NCBI RefSeq assembly: GCF_000801295.1
Contig: NZ_AP012978.1
Coordinates: 2,463,001 to 2,527,000, forward strand
Direction: 5' to 3'
Origin: an endosymbiont of unidentified scaly snail isolate Monju
Lineage (GTDB): Bacteria > Pseudomonadota > Gammaproteobacteria > Chromatiales > Chromatiaceae
DNA length: 64,000 nucleotides
The translations under genes were made by a program, and so were the position numbers. The notes under the pieces are model-generated. The model was not told where the DNA came from. It did not search any database and saw only the letters and a list, made by a program, of their open reading frames with translations. This document shows positions 18,712-28,514 of this stretch, in pieces; the first letter of the stretch is position 1; every line of letters starts with the position of its first letter.

Positions 18712-19899
18712 GTGAGAAGGTCCGGCGGCAGCCTCGAGGCCGACTCGGCCGGCGAGGCCGCTGCCCTGCTCGGTGAACGCGGCCTGATCCCCATCCGCAT
18801 CGAGGCCGGAAACGGCCCCCGAGTGGACGTGCTGCAACAGCTCCGCGGCCTGCTGGAGCCCCCTGTGCGCGCCGAGGAGATCATCATGTTCTGCCGCCAG
18901 CTGCGCACACTGCTCAAGGCCGGCGTACCCATTCTGCGCGCGCTCAAGGGGCTGGCAGAGACCGCACGCAACCCGCGTCTCAAGCAGGCGCTCTCATGCG
19001 TGCTGGCGCAATTGCAGGAAGGCCTGGAACTGAACATGGCGCTGGCCCAGCACCCCGCCCTGTTCAGCCCGCTGTTCATTGCCATGGTGCGCGTGGGCGA
19101 GAGCACCGGGCGACTCGAAGAGGCCTTCGCCCACCTGGCCGACCACCTGGAGATGGAAAAGCAGACCCGCGAACGGGTGCGCACCGCCCTGCGCTATCCA
19201 CTGATCGTGCTCGGCGCCATCGCGGTGGCAGTGGTGATCATCAATATCTGGGTGATCCCGGCCTTTGCCAATGCCTTTGCGCGCTACGACGCCGAGTTGC
19301 CGCTGATGACCCGAATATTGATCGCCACCTCGGACTTCTTCCGTACCCAGTGGCCGCTGCTGTTGTTCGGCAGCATCGGCGCCCTGGTGGCGGTGCGCCA
19401 GTGGCTGTCCACTGCACAGGGCCGCCGCCTCGGCGCACGCTGGCTGCTGCGCATGCCACTGATCGGCCCCATCGTGCACAAGGCGGTGATGGGTCGCTTC
19501 GCGCAGTCGCTGAGCATGACCCTGAGCGCCGGGGTGCCGTTGGTGCAGGCGCTGAAGGTGGTCGCCGGCGTGGTGGACAACGTGCATGTCGCCGAGCGCA
19601 TCCAGGAGATGCGCAAGGGCATCGAGAAGGGCGAGAGCATCACCCGCACCGCCGCGGCCACCGGCCTGTTCACCCCCCTGGTATTGCAGATGCTGGCGGT
19701 CGGCGAGGAATCCGGCGCGGTGGACGAGCTGCTCGCCGAGACCGCACGCCACTACCAGGCCGAGGTCGAGTTCGATCTCAAGCGCCTGTCCGATGCCATC
19801 GAACCCATCGTGATCGTCATCATCGGCATCATGGTCACGGTGCTGGCACTGGGCGTGTTCCTGCCCCTGTGGGACCTGTCCTCCGCCGCACGACCCTGA
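18712..19899 (+). CDS. mshG: MSHA inner-membrane platform protein MshG, N-terminus damaged
   Basis: A GspF/PilC-family protein with two repeats (FCRQLRTLLKAGVPILRALKG and FAQSLSMTLSAGVPLVQALK) and three membrane segments, complete to LALGVFLPLWDLS. The natural start appears to be ATG 18686 (MALFE..., directly after the mshE stop). That frame ends at once, and RDRNGEK and SGGSLEAD lie in successive other frames. A loss of about 11 bases after TTCGAG and another indel near 18717 account for this. Reading from GTG 18712 is the longest intact frame. Confidence 0.88.
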   Translation: MRRSGGSLEADSAGEAAALLGERGLIPIRIEAGNGPRVDVLQQLRGLLEPPVRAEEIIMFCRQLRTLLKAGVPILRALKGLAETARNPRLKQALSCVLAQLQEGLELNMALAQHPALFSPLFIAMVRVGESTGRLEEAFAHLADHLEMEKQTRERVRTALRYPLIVLGAIAVAVVIINIWVIPAFANAFARYDAELPLMTRILIATSDFFRTQWPLLLFGSIGALVAVRQWLSTAQGRRLGARWLLRMPLIGPIVHKAVMGRFAQSLSMTLSAGVPLVQALKVVAGVVDNVHVAERIQEMRKGIEKGESITRTAAATGLFTPLVLQMLAVGEESGAVDELLAETARHYQAEVEFDLKRLSDAIEPIVIVIIGIMVTVLALGVFLPLWDLSSAARP

Positions 19900-19921
19900 C
19901 GTCCGGCCCGGATTTCATCTG

Positions 19922-20012
19922 ACACGGGCCGGAGGTTCGCGGCGAGGACGCCGCTGCTACCTGTAGGAAGCCCGTCCCCGGGCCGAACCCTTCGCGGCGA
20001 GGATGCCCATTG
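19922..20012. repeat. REP-like repeats, copy 5
   Basis: Alternating units run GGTTCGCGGCGAGGACGCCGC, GTAGGAAGCCCGTCCCCGGGCCGAAC, TTCGCGGCGAGGATG. They lie between the convergent ends of mshG and mshQ, a typical REP position. Confidence 0.75.
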
Positions 20013-20107
20013 ACGGGCAGAGGCCCGAAGGGCCGTGCCCATCGATAGCCTGAATTCTGTCGCCCCCCGGACCTTGCCCTATTGTTTGTGAGCCATCCAG
20101 GCCAGCC

Positions 20108-22552
20108 TCATTGCTGCCGCAGGTAGATGATGTCCGAGCTGCTGCCGCGGATGCCGAAGTTGATCAGCGCCGCGGGATCCGCGTCACCTACTCCGCTCCA
20201 GTCGTATCGCAGCCAGGCCGGGGCCACCATGCGCAGGCGCAGCACACCGGTGTGGTTCACACCCGGCGGCGCGAGGTGCAGGTTGAAGTCCGCCTGGTCG
20301 GGCGTGGCGCGCAACTGCCAGGCGGACTCGCCGGGATCGGCACAGGCTGCCGCACCGCTCAGGCCCGCGCTGTCCCACACGCAGGTGTCGGCCGGAGCCA
20401 GGCTGTCGCCGGCATCGACCTCTTCGATCACCATGCTGCCGACCGGCGTGCAATGGTCGTCGACATTGGCCAGAAAGCCCAGCGCGCTGCCGGCAAAGTA
20501 TTCAACGCGTGCCGGCACCGCCAGAGTCTGTAGCTCCGAGCCCTCGGCATTGCCCAGTGCCAGGCGGCCGTAGCGCAGCGGCACCCCGGTCGGTGCAATC
20601 GCCAGATCGATGCGGCCCGAGGTCGCCCCGTCGGTGTCGGTGACCGATTGCAGGACCAGGCGAATATCACTGGTAAAGGGCGCGATCTGCGCCAGGGCGT
20701 CGTGGGCGTAGGTGAAGCGGTCCCCCACCAGCGACAAGGTCAGGCTGCCGTCGCCGTTGTCCACCAGCACCCGCGAACCGGCCTGCATGGCCAGCGCCAG
20801 CGGCGTGCTGCCATCCGCCCCGATCGCCGAGGCGTCGGCCACGGGATCGACGAAGGACAGCCCGGTGGTATCCAGTTTCATGTAGTCGCCGGTGTAGTTG
20901 CGGGTGATCGTCCCGGCGCGGTTGCGCGCCTCGATGCGCAGGCTGGGCGGCAGGTCGTAACCGATGGCCTGGCCGATGTAACTGAAGCTGCCGCAGCTGT
21001 TCGCCAGGCGCCCCGGGTCGCTCACCGAGACGACAAAGCTCGCCGGCACGAAGCGCCCGATCCAGGCCGAGGGATCGGCATTGGCGATATCGCAACCAAT
21101 GCGCCCGGTGGCGTCCGCCTGGGTGGTACTGCTGCCGACCAGGCAGTCCCCGCCCGAATCCACGGCGGTGAAACCGCTGTCGCGGATGGCGCCGGAGCGG
21201 AAACGGAAGGCCCCTACCTCGTCGTAACGGAAGTTGCTGCCGGAGGCGGTCGCGTTGTTCAACGTCGGGGAGTCCAGGACGAAGCCCCTCGGGCGCACGG
21301 CAAAGCGGTCGGCCGAACAGGCGACCACCGGGGCGTCACCGCTGTCGTCGCGCACCCGGCAGCGCACCGAGCGCCAGGCGCGATCCACCCGGAAGGCATG
21401 GCTGCGCACACGTCCGCCGTCGGCCGCGCGGAACACCAGTGTCTGCGCGCTACCGGTGATCGTCGGCAAACTCGAACAGGCGCCGCCGGACGAGGCGTCC
21501 ACCAGTTCCACGCGCACGCTGCGATCTCCCTCTGCGGCATAGTCGCTGGCCACCGCATCGGCCAAGCCGTCACCGTCGCTGTCGCGCAAGGCAATCACGT
21601 CCAGGGAGAAATCGCTGCCTGCCAGCCGCGTGAACAGGCGCCCGGCCAGGGCATCCTGACCCGGCTGTACGCAGTTGAAGCCATCGGCCCCGTCGGACGG
21701 CGGGGTACTGCCACCGGTGCAGATCCCGGGCACGTCCAGATCGGCCAGGGCCGAGGCGTCGTAACTCACCTGGCCCTTCACCTTGATGTCGTCCTGTGCC
21801 GAGATGGCACCGAACCACTGTACCTGCTTGTCCAGTTTGACCTTGTCTCCCCCGTGCAGGAAGGCCGACACCGTGACCCGCTCCTCGAGTTCGATCTTGT
21901 TGTAGGCAAGGATGAACAGGCGCGCCGGATCACCCCCGCTAGCGGCCGAGGGGGAGTTGATCAGCACGTCCTTTTCGAGTGTCAGCTTGTCGCGCACGTA
22001 CAGGCGGGCCGTGCCCTCTCCCTCCACCAGGATACGTGCCTTCTCCCTGGCATCCAGCTCCTCGATCCAGTAATCCACTCCGGCACGCAGAACCAGTACC
22101 GACTCCTTTTCCAGCTTGAGCTTGCGGATGCGGTACCGGGTGAAAGACGCGTCGACATCCAGGCGGGCACGCTTGTCGACCATCACCTCCTTGTAGTCGA
22201 CGTAGCCGTCGCTGCCGAGCCGGAAGCTGCCGTCGTCAGGCACGTTGATCTTGCGCTTGCTGCTGCTGCGCTGAAAGGCAGCGGCCGCCGGGGCCGGCGC
22301 CAGACTGCCCGAAGCCTGGCAATCGGTGTTGCCGCAACTGGGTACATTGCCCTTGTTCTTTACTTTCCCTGTGTCCAGCAATCCATCGGGATCGCCGAGC
22401 AACTGGCCCTGGTCCTTGAATTCGATCTTCCCCTCGTCACTGGTGTTCTGCAGGCCGCTGGGCCAGAGCAGAGCACAACTCCCGGCATCGGCCTGGGCCA
22501 GCCGCAACGACAATGACAGGAAGCACAACAATCCCAGGAGACAAGTCTTCAT
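20108..22552 (-). CDS. mshQ: MshQ-like surface/tip protein (DUF6701)
   Basis: The 814-residue exported protein has a signal peptide (LLGLLCFLSLSLRLAQA). An N-terminal polymer-like region rich in beta strands and Lys/Glu follows (about residues 90-250). A long C-terminal DUF6701 region starts around DGFNCVQPGQDALAGRLFTRLAGSDFSLDVIAL and contains CSADRFAVRPRGFVL and a repeated Cys pattern. It is the last gene of the mshA-C-D-O-P-Q set. Its size and place suggest an adhesin or minor tip component of the MSHA pilus. Confidence 0.85.
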   Translation of the reverse strand: MKTCLLGLLCFLSLSLRLAQADAGSCALLWPSGLQNTSDEGKIEFKDQGQLLGDPDGLLDTGKVKNKGNVPSCGNTDCQASGSLAPAPAAAAFQRSSSKRKINVPDDGSFRLGSDGYVDYKEVMVDKRARLDVDASFTRYRIRKLKLEKESVLVLRAGVDYWIEELDAREKARILVEGEGTARLYVRDKLTLEKDVLINSPSAASGGDPARLFILAYNKIELEERVTVSAFLHGGDKVKLDKQVQWFGAISAQDDIKVKGQVSYDASALADLDVPGICTGGSTPPSDGADGFNCVQPGQDALAGRLFTRLAGSDFSLDVIALRDSDGDGLADAVASDYAAEGDRSVRVELVDASSGGACSSLPTITGSAQTLVFRAADGGRVRSHAFRVDRAWRSVRCRVRDDSGDAPVVACSADRFAVRPRGFVLDSPTLNNATASGSNFRYDEVGAFRFRSGAIRDSGFTAVDSGGDCLVGSSTTQADATGRIGCDIANADPSAWIGRFVPASFVVSVSDPGRLANSCGSFSYIGQAIGYDLPPSLRIEARNRAGTITRNYTGDYMKLDTTGLSFVDPVADASAIGADGSTPLALAMQAGSRVLVDNGDGSLTLSLVGDRFTYAHDALAQIAPFTSDIRLVLQSVTDTDGATSGRIDLAIAPTGVPLRYGRLALGNAEGSELQTLAVPARVEYFAGSALGFLANVDDHCTPVGSMVIEEVDAGDSLAPADTCVWDSAGLSGAAACADPGESAWQLRATPDQADFNLHLAPPGVNHTGVLRLRMVAPAWLRYDWSGVGDADPAALINFGIRGSSSDIIYLRQQ

Positions 22553-22947
22553 GGGCCCTCCAGAATGGCACGCAGGGTGCGCGAGACATGGTCGACATGG
22601 CCGAAGGCATTACGCTCGGCGGTGACCGTGACGTCATAGACGGTATAGTTCAGGGCACCCTCGGTCACCGGCCAGGCCTCACAGCGCACGATGTGCACGC
22701 TGAAACCCTCGATGGCCAGCGGTGCCGCCAGCACGGGACAGGCGTCGTCGTGGCGCAGGCGATACGCCAGCCATTCCAGCCCGCTGTGCGCAGCATATTG
22801 CGCACGCAAGCCCTGCGCCGACATCGCCACCTCGAGGTGCTGGGCACTGCCGATCTGCACCATGTAGGCGCCGAGCAGGCTGACCACCACCAGCACGAAC
22901 AAGGTGCCGATCAGCGAAAAGCCCCCTTGTCGCCGCCTGTTGTTCAT
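22549..22947 (-). CDS. mshP: MSHA minor pilin-like protein MshP
   Basis: A 132-residue protein with a type IV prepilin-like leader (QGGFSLIGTLFVLVVVSLLGAYM) whose position 5 is not the usual Glu, which is typical of MshP. It overlaps mshO and mshQ by four bases each, so translation is coupled. Confidence 0.83.
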   Translation of the reverse strand: MNNRRRQGGFSLIGTLFVLVVVSLLGAYMVQIGSAQHLEVAMSAQGLRAQYAAHSGLEWLAYRLRHDDACPVLAAPLAIEGFSVHIVRCEAWPVTEGALNYTVYDVTVTAERNAFGHVDHVSRTLRAILEGP

Positions 22948-23837
22948 GGCCGGTTCACCACCTGCACCTGCTGGCTGAGCGCGACGCGCTCGCCGTCCTG
23001 TTCGATCACCAGGTACAGCTGCAACACGCCGTTGCGCGCGGCCGCCCCCGGCCGGTAGTCGAAGCGACAGTCGGTAACATGATCGGCGAGCAGGGCCGGC
23101 TCCGCCGGGTTGTCCAGGGCAACCAGCTCGGCGGCGCTGTCCACTGCCGTCTCGTCGGCCACGATGGAGTAACCGGCATAGCGGGTGAGAGTCCCCGCCG
23201 ACAGGTCGCACAGGAACTTCAGGGGGCCGTCCAGCAGGAAGAACCGACGCCGGGGCGAGGGTGCGGGAAAGGCGCGCTGCCCCCCGGCGAAGCCGCCATT
23301 GTCGAAGCGGATGTGCAACGGCGCGGTCTCGATGGCCCGCAAGGTAGCGATGTTGTCGCCGGCCCATGCGTTACCCCCGCGAAAACCAGTGTTGTAGATG
23401 GCGACGCAGGCCGCGCGCCCGGCGCGGCAATCGGTCGGATCGGTACCGGTGAGCGGAGGCTCGGCCGGGTCCAGTGGACCGATCACCGCGAAACGCTGAT
23501 CCGCATCGGCAGGATTGAAGGACAAAACATCGCCCGGCGGCGCACTGCGGTAACGGCCCCCCGCCACCACGTGCAGCAACTCGACGCAACGCCCGCCACA
23601 GCCGATGCGCAGGCTGTTGGGCAGGGCCTGGGCCACGTCGCGCGCCAGACGCGTCATGGCGATTTCCGCTATACCGACCAACTCGGCGCGCCGGTTCACC
23701 GCCACGTAGGCCTCGATGGGCGCGGTGATGAAGCGCGAGGCCAGCCCGGCGAGGATGCCGGTGAGCACCAGCACGACCACCAGCTCGACCAGGGTGAAGC
23801 CCTTTTGCCCTTGCCGCCGTACCATGCCCCACCTCAT
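22944..23837 (-). CDS. mshO: MSHA minor pilin-like protein MshO
   Basis: The prepilin signature is GQKGFTLVELVVVLVLTGIL, with Glu at position 5 after cleavage. The mature part has about 280 residues with paired cysteines (CGGRC, DCRAGRAAC). A shorter start, ATG 23825 (MVRRQGQK), is equally possible. It overlaps mshD at its 5' end and mshP at its 3' end. Confidence 0.85.
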   Translation of the reverse strand: MRWGMVRRQGQKGFTLVELVVVLVLTGILAGLASRFITAPIEAYVAVNRRAELVGIAEIAMTRLARDVAQALPNSLRIGCGGRCVELLHVVAGGRYRSAPPGDVLSFNPADADQRFAVIGPLDPAEPPLTGTDPTDCRAGRAACVAIYNTGFRGGNAWAGDNIATLRAIETAPLHIRFDNGGFAGGQRAFPAPSPRRRFFLLDGPLKFLCDLSAGTLTRYAGYSIVADETAVDSAAELVALDNPAEPALLADHVTDCRFDYRPGAAARNGVLQLYLVIEQDGERVALSQQVQVVNRP

Positions 23838-24310
23838 TCGAACCGCCAGGCCGCCAGGCTCAGGGTGAAATCGGCGTCGGCTGCATGTCCCACCCGCACC
23901 TCGATGCGCTGCCCGTTCACGCCTTCGAGCGTGCCGGGGCGCACCGAGACGTTCACCCGCCAGGCTGCCAGGCCGGCCACCGCCTGACCGTTCTGGTCGA
24001 TCACGCCCTGGTCCGAGAGACCGTCATAGTCGTTGACATCGTCGTAGGTGGCGCGCTGCTCGCCCGCCTCGGGCCCGCCGGTATCATCGCCCGAGGGATC
24101 GGTAGGTGCACGTGAAAGGATCTCTTCCATGTAGGCCTGGGCGATGGCATTGGCCTGGGTCAGGCGCATGGGGTCGGCGCTGTGCCGCACGGTCTGCGCG
24201 ATGACCATCAGGATGCCGGTAATGCCCACCGACAGCACCACCACCGAGACCACCAGCTCGACCAGGGTGACGCCACGCATCCGCCAACGGGGAGAGAAGG
24301 CGCCCCTCAT
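23834..24310 (-). CDS. mshD: MSHA minor pilin-like protein MshD
   Basis: 158 residues with a prepilin leader (RMRGVTLVELVVSVVVLSVGITG). The mature part has QANAIAQAYMEEILS, common in MshD/PilV-type minor pilins. It overlaps mshC by four bases. Confidence 0.85.
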   Translation of the reverse strand: MRGAFSPRWRMRGVTLVELVVSVVVLSVGITGILMVIAQTVRHSADPMRLTQANAIAQAYMEEILSRAPTDPSGDDTGGPEAGEQRATYDDVNDYDGLSDQGVIDQNGQAVAGLAAWRVNVSVRPGTLEGVNGQRIEVRVGHAADADFTLSLAAWRFE

Positions 24311-24798
24311 CGGTGAGCAAACCCGGTGACCGGTTCCACCCGCAGCACCTGATCACCGATGGTGACCGTCTGCACACTGCGCAACGGCTTGCCGGTGGCC
24401 GTCTGCCAAGGCCGCCCGGCACTGTCGAAATACAGATCCAGCGCGCCGCTGGATACCCCGGCCGGCGTGCTGCCCGACCAGTGTTCGCCACCGGGCCGGA
24501 GCAGTGCCCTGGTGAAATCACCTGCGGTACAGCTCGTGGCGCGCTGCCAGAGATCGAAGCCATCAGCGCCCACGCGAATGCGGGTATCGCAGCCGGTGGT
24601 CACCGCGGTGCGCTGCGCAAAACGCAACGCCGAGAGCACCGCGTCGGCGTGTCCCATGGCGGCGAAACGATCGGTGGCGAAGAAACGGGGCAGGGCCACG
24701 GCGGCCAGCACCCCCAGTATCGACAGGGTCACGACCAGCTCCACCAGGGTGAACCCCCGGTGGACACCCGTCGCGTACTTGTCCCCGCCGCCAGCCAT
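24307..24798 (-). CDS. mshC: MSHA minor pilin-like protein MshC
   Basis: 163 residues with a prepilin leader (HRGFTLVELVVTLSILGVLA). The mature part is GspH-like (MGHADAVLSALRFAQRTAV) with two cysteines. It lies 26 bases downstream of mshA. Confidence 0.85.
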   Translation of the reverse strand: MAGGGDKYATGVHRGFTLVELVVTLSILGVLAAVALPRFFATDRFAAMGHADAVLSALRFAQRTAVTTGCDTRIRVGADGFDLWQRATSCTAGDFTRALLRPGGEHWSGSTPAGVSSGALDLYFDSAGRPWQTATGKPLRSVQTVTIGDQVLRVEPVTGFAHR

Positions 24799-24824
24799 GG
24801 TGGCACCGCCTCGGGAAAGGATGA

Positions 24825-25322
24825 TCAGGGATTGGTGACGGTCACGCTGCCGTCATTTGCGTCGTACACGAATTTTTTGGTGGTCGTCGTATCGCCACGG
24901 TAGGTATAGGTACAGGTCTGGCTTGTTGTATTCGCCTTGGCCCAGTAGTCCGGTGCGCCGACACCATCGGCTTCGACCGACGGAGGGTTCTGCATCAGTC
25001 CTTTCCATACCCCCACGCAATCCGTGTCTGCTCCCAATTGGGAGAAGTTCCGGGTAGCAACGGGCCAACCCGAAGCGTTGGTATACACATCGCCAGATCC
25101 GAAACCGGCAAGGTTTTTCGCCCCCACGCCGCCTTCCGCGACCCACTGAGCATGGGCCATGGCAACACCGGACGTGAAACTACCAGCCACACCAGCCACC
25201 GCGGCCTGATGGGCCTGATCCTGCACGTTCATGAACTTGGGCAGTGCCGTGGCGGCCAGAATGCCCAGGATGATGATGACCACCACCAGTTCAATGAGGG
25301 TAAAGCCAACCTGTCTTTTCAT
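24825..25322 (-). CDS. mshA: Major MSHA-like pilin MshA
   Basis: The 165-residue prepilin has a very short leader (MKRQVG) and the helix FTLIELVVVIIILGILAATA. KFMNVQDQAHQAAVAGVAGSF follows, the usual MshA start. Two cysteines about 40 residues apart (DTDCVGVW and SQTCTYTYRG) can form the D-loop disulfide. AAAGACAGG precedes the ATG weakly. As the first gene of the reverse operon it is expected to be the most highly expressed. Confidence 0.9.
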   Translation of the reverse strand: MKRQVGFTLIELVVVIIILGILAATALPKFMNVQDQAHQAAVAGVAGSFTSGVAMAHAQWVAEGGVGAKNLAGFGSGDVYTNASGWPVATRNFSQLGADTDCVGVWKGLMQNPPSVEADGVGAPDYWAKANTTSQTCTYTYRGDTTTTKKFVYDANDGSVTVTNP

Positions 25323-25427
25323 ATCCTCGACCTCACAACAGGGTACACAAGACCGACGACCGCGCAGGCGCGGTCGTCACCTGCTGCCGGTAGCGGCAGG
25401 GAATGCAAGGACTTTAGGGGGCCGTTC

Positions 25428-25545
25428 GGCCCGGGGGCGGGCCTTCTGCATGTCAGCAAACATTCGGCCCGGGGACGGGCCTCCTGCAGGCAGGAGCGGC
25501 GTCCTCGCCGCGAATGGTTCGGCCCGGGGAGGCTTCTATTGCGGA
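25428..25545. repeat. REP-like repeats, copy 6
   Basis: Units in order are TTCGGCCCGGGGGCGGGCC, TTCGGCCCGGGGACGGGCCTCCTGC, GGAGCGGCGTCCTCGCCGCGAA and a partial TTCGGCCCGGGGAGG. They lie between mshA and yggX; the reverse-strand mshA promoter must lie between here and 25322. Confidence 0.75.
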
Positions 25546-25768
25546 CGAAAATCCGGCGGAGTATCGGCGCCATCACCGAAGAAGTATTTCTCCATCTGCT
25601 CCTCCAGGAACTTGCGCGCCTTGGGGTCGATGGGACTCAGGCGGTACTGCATGGTCTGGTGCCGCAGCCATTCCTGCCAGGCCTGCTTGGAGACGTTCTC
25701 GAAGATGCGCTTGCCCAGCTCGCCCGGGTAGGGCTGGCGGTCGAGGCCCTCGGCCTCGCGCTTGAGTT

Positions 25769-25793
<25 letters not shown>
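25536..25793 (-). CDS. yggX: Fe(II)-trafficking/oxidative damage protein YggX
   Basis: An 85-residue protein with the family start [20 protein letters not shown], single conserved Cys, and [21 protein letters not shown]. YggX protects iron-sulfur clusters. The start overlaps the 3' end of mutY by about 25 bases, the usual mutY-yggX arrangement. Confidence 0.95.
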
Positions 25794-26850
<1,057 letters not shown>

Positions 26851-26854
<4 letters not shown>

Positions 26855-27165
26855 GCCGATCGGCCCCGCCCACAGTGCCAACACAGATCGAAGCCGGCCT
26901 CCACCTCGGTACCGCAGGTGCAACGCCAGGGCGCCCCCGGGTGGGAGCCGGCGCGGCGCAAAAGGAATTCCTCGAGCAGCTGCCGTGCTCGCTGCAGGTC
27001 GTCGTCCTCCAGCACCCAGACCACCGGGAACTGCAGGGCCGGCAGCTCGCCGGCAGCCGCCGACTGGTAACGACCCAGTATGGTCGCGCGGATGCGCGAG
27101 GCCCCCAGCCAGTCGCAAAGCAACTGGGCCTCGATCTCGTCTGTTGCCTGGTAGAGTGCCTGCAT
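26851..27165 (-). CDS. DUF2007 domain protein with zinc ribbon
   Basis: Residues about 1-68 match the DUF2007 (PII-like, signal-transducing) fold: MQALYQATDEIEAQLLCDWLGASRI...ILGRYQSAAAGELPAL and VWVLEDDDLQRARQLLEEF. The C-terminus adds a CTCG...CWHCGRG pair that should bind zinc. Function is unknown. It precedes mutY with a 4-base overlap, so they are probably cotranscribed. Confidence 0.78.
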
Positions 27166-27239
27166 ACAAACAGTGTAACCTGTCCCGGAGCCCTTCCTGG
27201 CGCAGGGAATAAACCCGGCGCCCGCTCGTCTTTGCGCAC

Positions 27240-27809
27240 ATGAGAGAGAAAAATACTCCTTCCCTGCTGGAACGACTGGGCCGCACCCGCCGCCTGCGCC
27301 ACGCCATCTGCGAAGAGCGCGAGCGCTTGTACCGGCTGGCCTGGTCCTGGTCGCACGATCAGCACATGCCCGAAGACCTGGTCCAGGAGACCCTGGCCCG
27401 GGCGCTGGACAAGCTGGACAGCCTGCGCGACGAGACGCGTCTGGCCGCGTGGCTGACCCGGATCATGGCCAACCTGTTCCGTGACCAGTTCCGACGGCAG
27501 CGCGAGGATACCGGCCAGGATGCCGAACCTGTCACCGAGGAAACCCCGGAGGAGGCCGCGGATCGTTCGCAGCTGGTGCAGCACACCCGCGAAGCGATCG
27601 CCGCCCTCAACGATGATCACCGTCAGATCATCACGTTGGTGGATCTCGCCGGCTTCAGCTATGCCGACGCCGCACAGATCCTGGATGTCCCGGTCGGGAC
27701 CGTGATGAGCCGCCTCTCGCGCGCCCGTGGGCGCCTGCGCGAGCTGCTCGCCCAGGTCCATCTCAACGACCGGGTCGTGGTCCCCCTCAGGAAAAGGTAC
27801 TCGTCATGA
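27240..27809 (+). CDS. ECF sigma factor (RpoE-like)
   Basis: 189 residues. Region 2 is RLYRLAWSWSHDQHMPEDLVQETLARAL...AWLTRIMANLFRDQFRR and region 4 is ALNDDHRQIITLVDLAGFSYADAAQILDVPVGTVMSRLSRARGRL. It overlaps the following anti-sigma gene by four bases (ATGA), the usual coupling of an ECF factor with its regulator. Which promoters it reads cannot be told; the partner genes suggest a sulfur or envelope stress signal. Confidence 0.92.
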   Translation: MREKNTPSLLERLGRTRRLRHAICEERERLYRLAWSWSHDQHMPEDLVQETLARALDKLDSLRDETRLAAWLTRIMANLFRDQFRRQREDTGQDAEPVTEETPEEAADRSQLVQHTREAIAALNDDHRQIITLVDLAGFSYADAAQILDVPVGTVMSRLSRARGRLRELLAQVHLNDRVVVPLRKRYSS

Positions 27810-28168
27810 CCAGGAACAGTGATATTGATCTCAACGCCTACGTCGACGGCGAACTGACCTCGCAGGAAAGAGTACGGGTGCTCGAGGCCATCCAGCAGTA
27901 TCGGGCGCTGGCGCGCGAGGTATGTGAACTCAACAACTTGAAGAGCCAACTCCAGCTGGCCTACGCCAACCCACCGGGTATTGCCGCCTGCAAGGTCGCG
28001 CGAGCAAGCCGACACTGGCTGATGCTGGCTGTGGGCCTGCTGGGCGGCTGGCTGGTGGGCAACGAGAGCCAGAGGCGCAGGACCGGCTGGTGGTACTCGA
28101 CCCGGAGGGACGCGGCCAGGCACCGGCTTCGGCTGACAGCGAGGAGACGCGCATCGTCTTCCACCTGA
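27806..28168 (+). CDS. Anti-sigma factor-like membrane protein, N-terminal part (frameshifted into the DsrE part)
   Basis: The frame begins MTRNSDIDLNAYVDGELTSQE, the opening of many anti-sigma anchors. A helical region (RVRVLEAIQQYRALAREVCEL) and one membrane helix (HWLMLAVGLLGGWLVG, about residues 69-84) follow. Past residue 90 the sequence turns Arg-rich and unlike protein, while the next frame continues sensibly (AQDRLVVLDPEGRG). One base lost or gained at about 28068-28076 would join it to the DsrE frame as one protein of about 235 residues. Confidence 0.7.
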   Translation: MTRNSDIDLNAYVDGELTSQERVRVLEAIQQYRALAREVCELNNLKSQLQLAYANPPGIAACKVARASRHWLMLAVGLLGGWLVGNESQRRRTGWWYSTRRDAARHRLRLTARRRASSST

Positions 28169-28509
28169 CCACGCCCGACCAGACCGCTGCCGGCGAACTG
28201 CTCGACGACGTGGAACAGATGCTGGCCGCCTACGAGGCCGATGGCAAGCCGCTGCGGGTCGAGATCGTGAGCAACGGTGAAGGCCTGGCCTTCCTGCGCG
28301 AGCGCCTCAGCCACTACAAGGAGCGCATCCACCACCTGGCCCAGCGTTACAAGAACCTGACCTTCGTCGCCTGCAAGAACACCATCCAGCGTTTGGAGGT
28401 CAAGCAGGGCATCGAGGTCGAGATCCTGCCCGAGGCCGAGATCATCGACTCCGGCGTCAGCCACGTGGTCAAGCGCCAGAAGGAAGGCTGGAGCTACATC
28501 CGGGTCTGA
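28090..28509 (+). CDS. DsrE-family domain (probable C-terminal half of the anti-sigma anchor)
   Basis: The frame reads EETRIVFHLTTPDQTAAGELLDDVEQML, then EIVSNGEGLAFLRERLSHYKER and the conserved Cys strand LTFVACKNTIQRL. It closes with EAEIIDSGVSHVVKRQKEGWSYIRV. This is a DsrE/YchN-like sulfur-relay fold. If fused to the upstream anti-sigma anchor, the domain lies outside the membrane and could relay a sulfur signal to the sigma factor. Read alone it would start at GTG 28090. Confidence 0.78.
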   Translation: MVLDPEGRGQAPASADSEETRIVFHLTTPDQTAAGELLDDVEQMLAAYEADGKPLRVEIVSNGEGLAFLRERLSHYKERIHHLAQRYKNLTFVACKNTIQRLEVKQGIEVEILPEAEIIDSGVSHVVKRQKEGWSYIRV

Positions 28510-28514
28510 AGCCG

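Noticed and set aside
20648..22516. 622-codon open frame opposite mshQ
   Set aside because: Shadow frame in high-GC DNA; the mshQ frame has a signal peptide, family motifs and operon overlaps.
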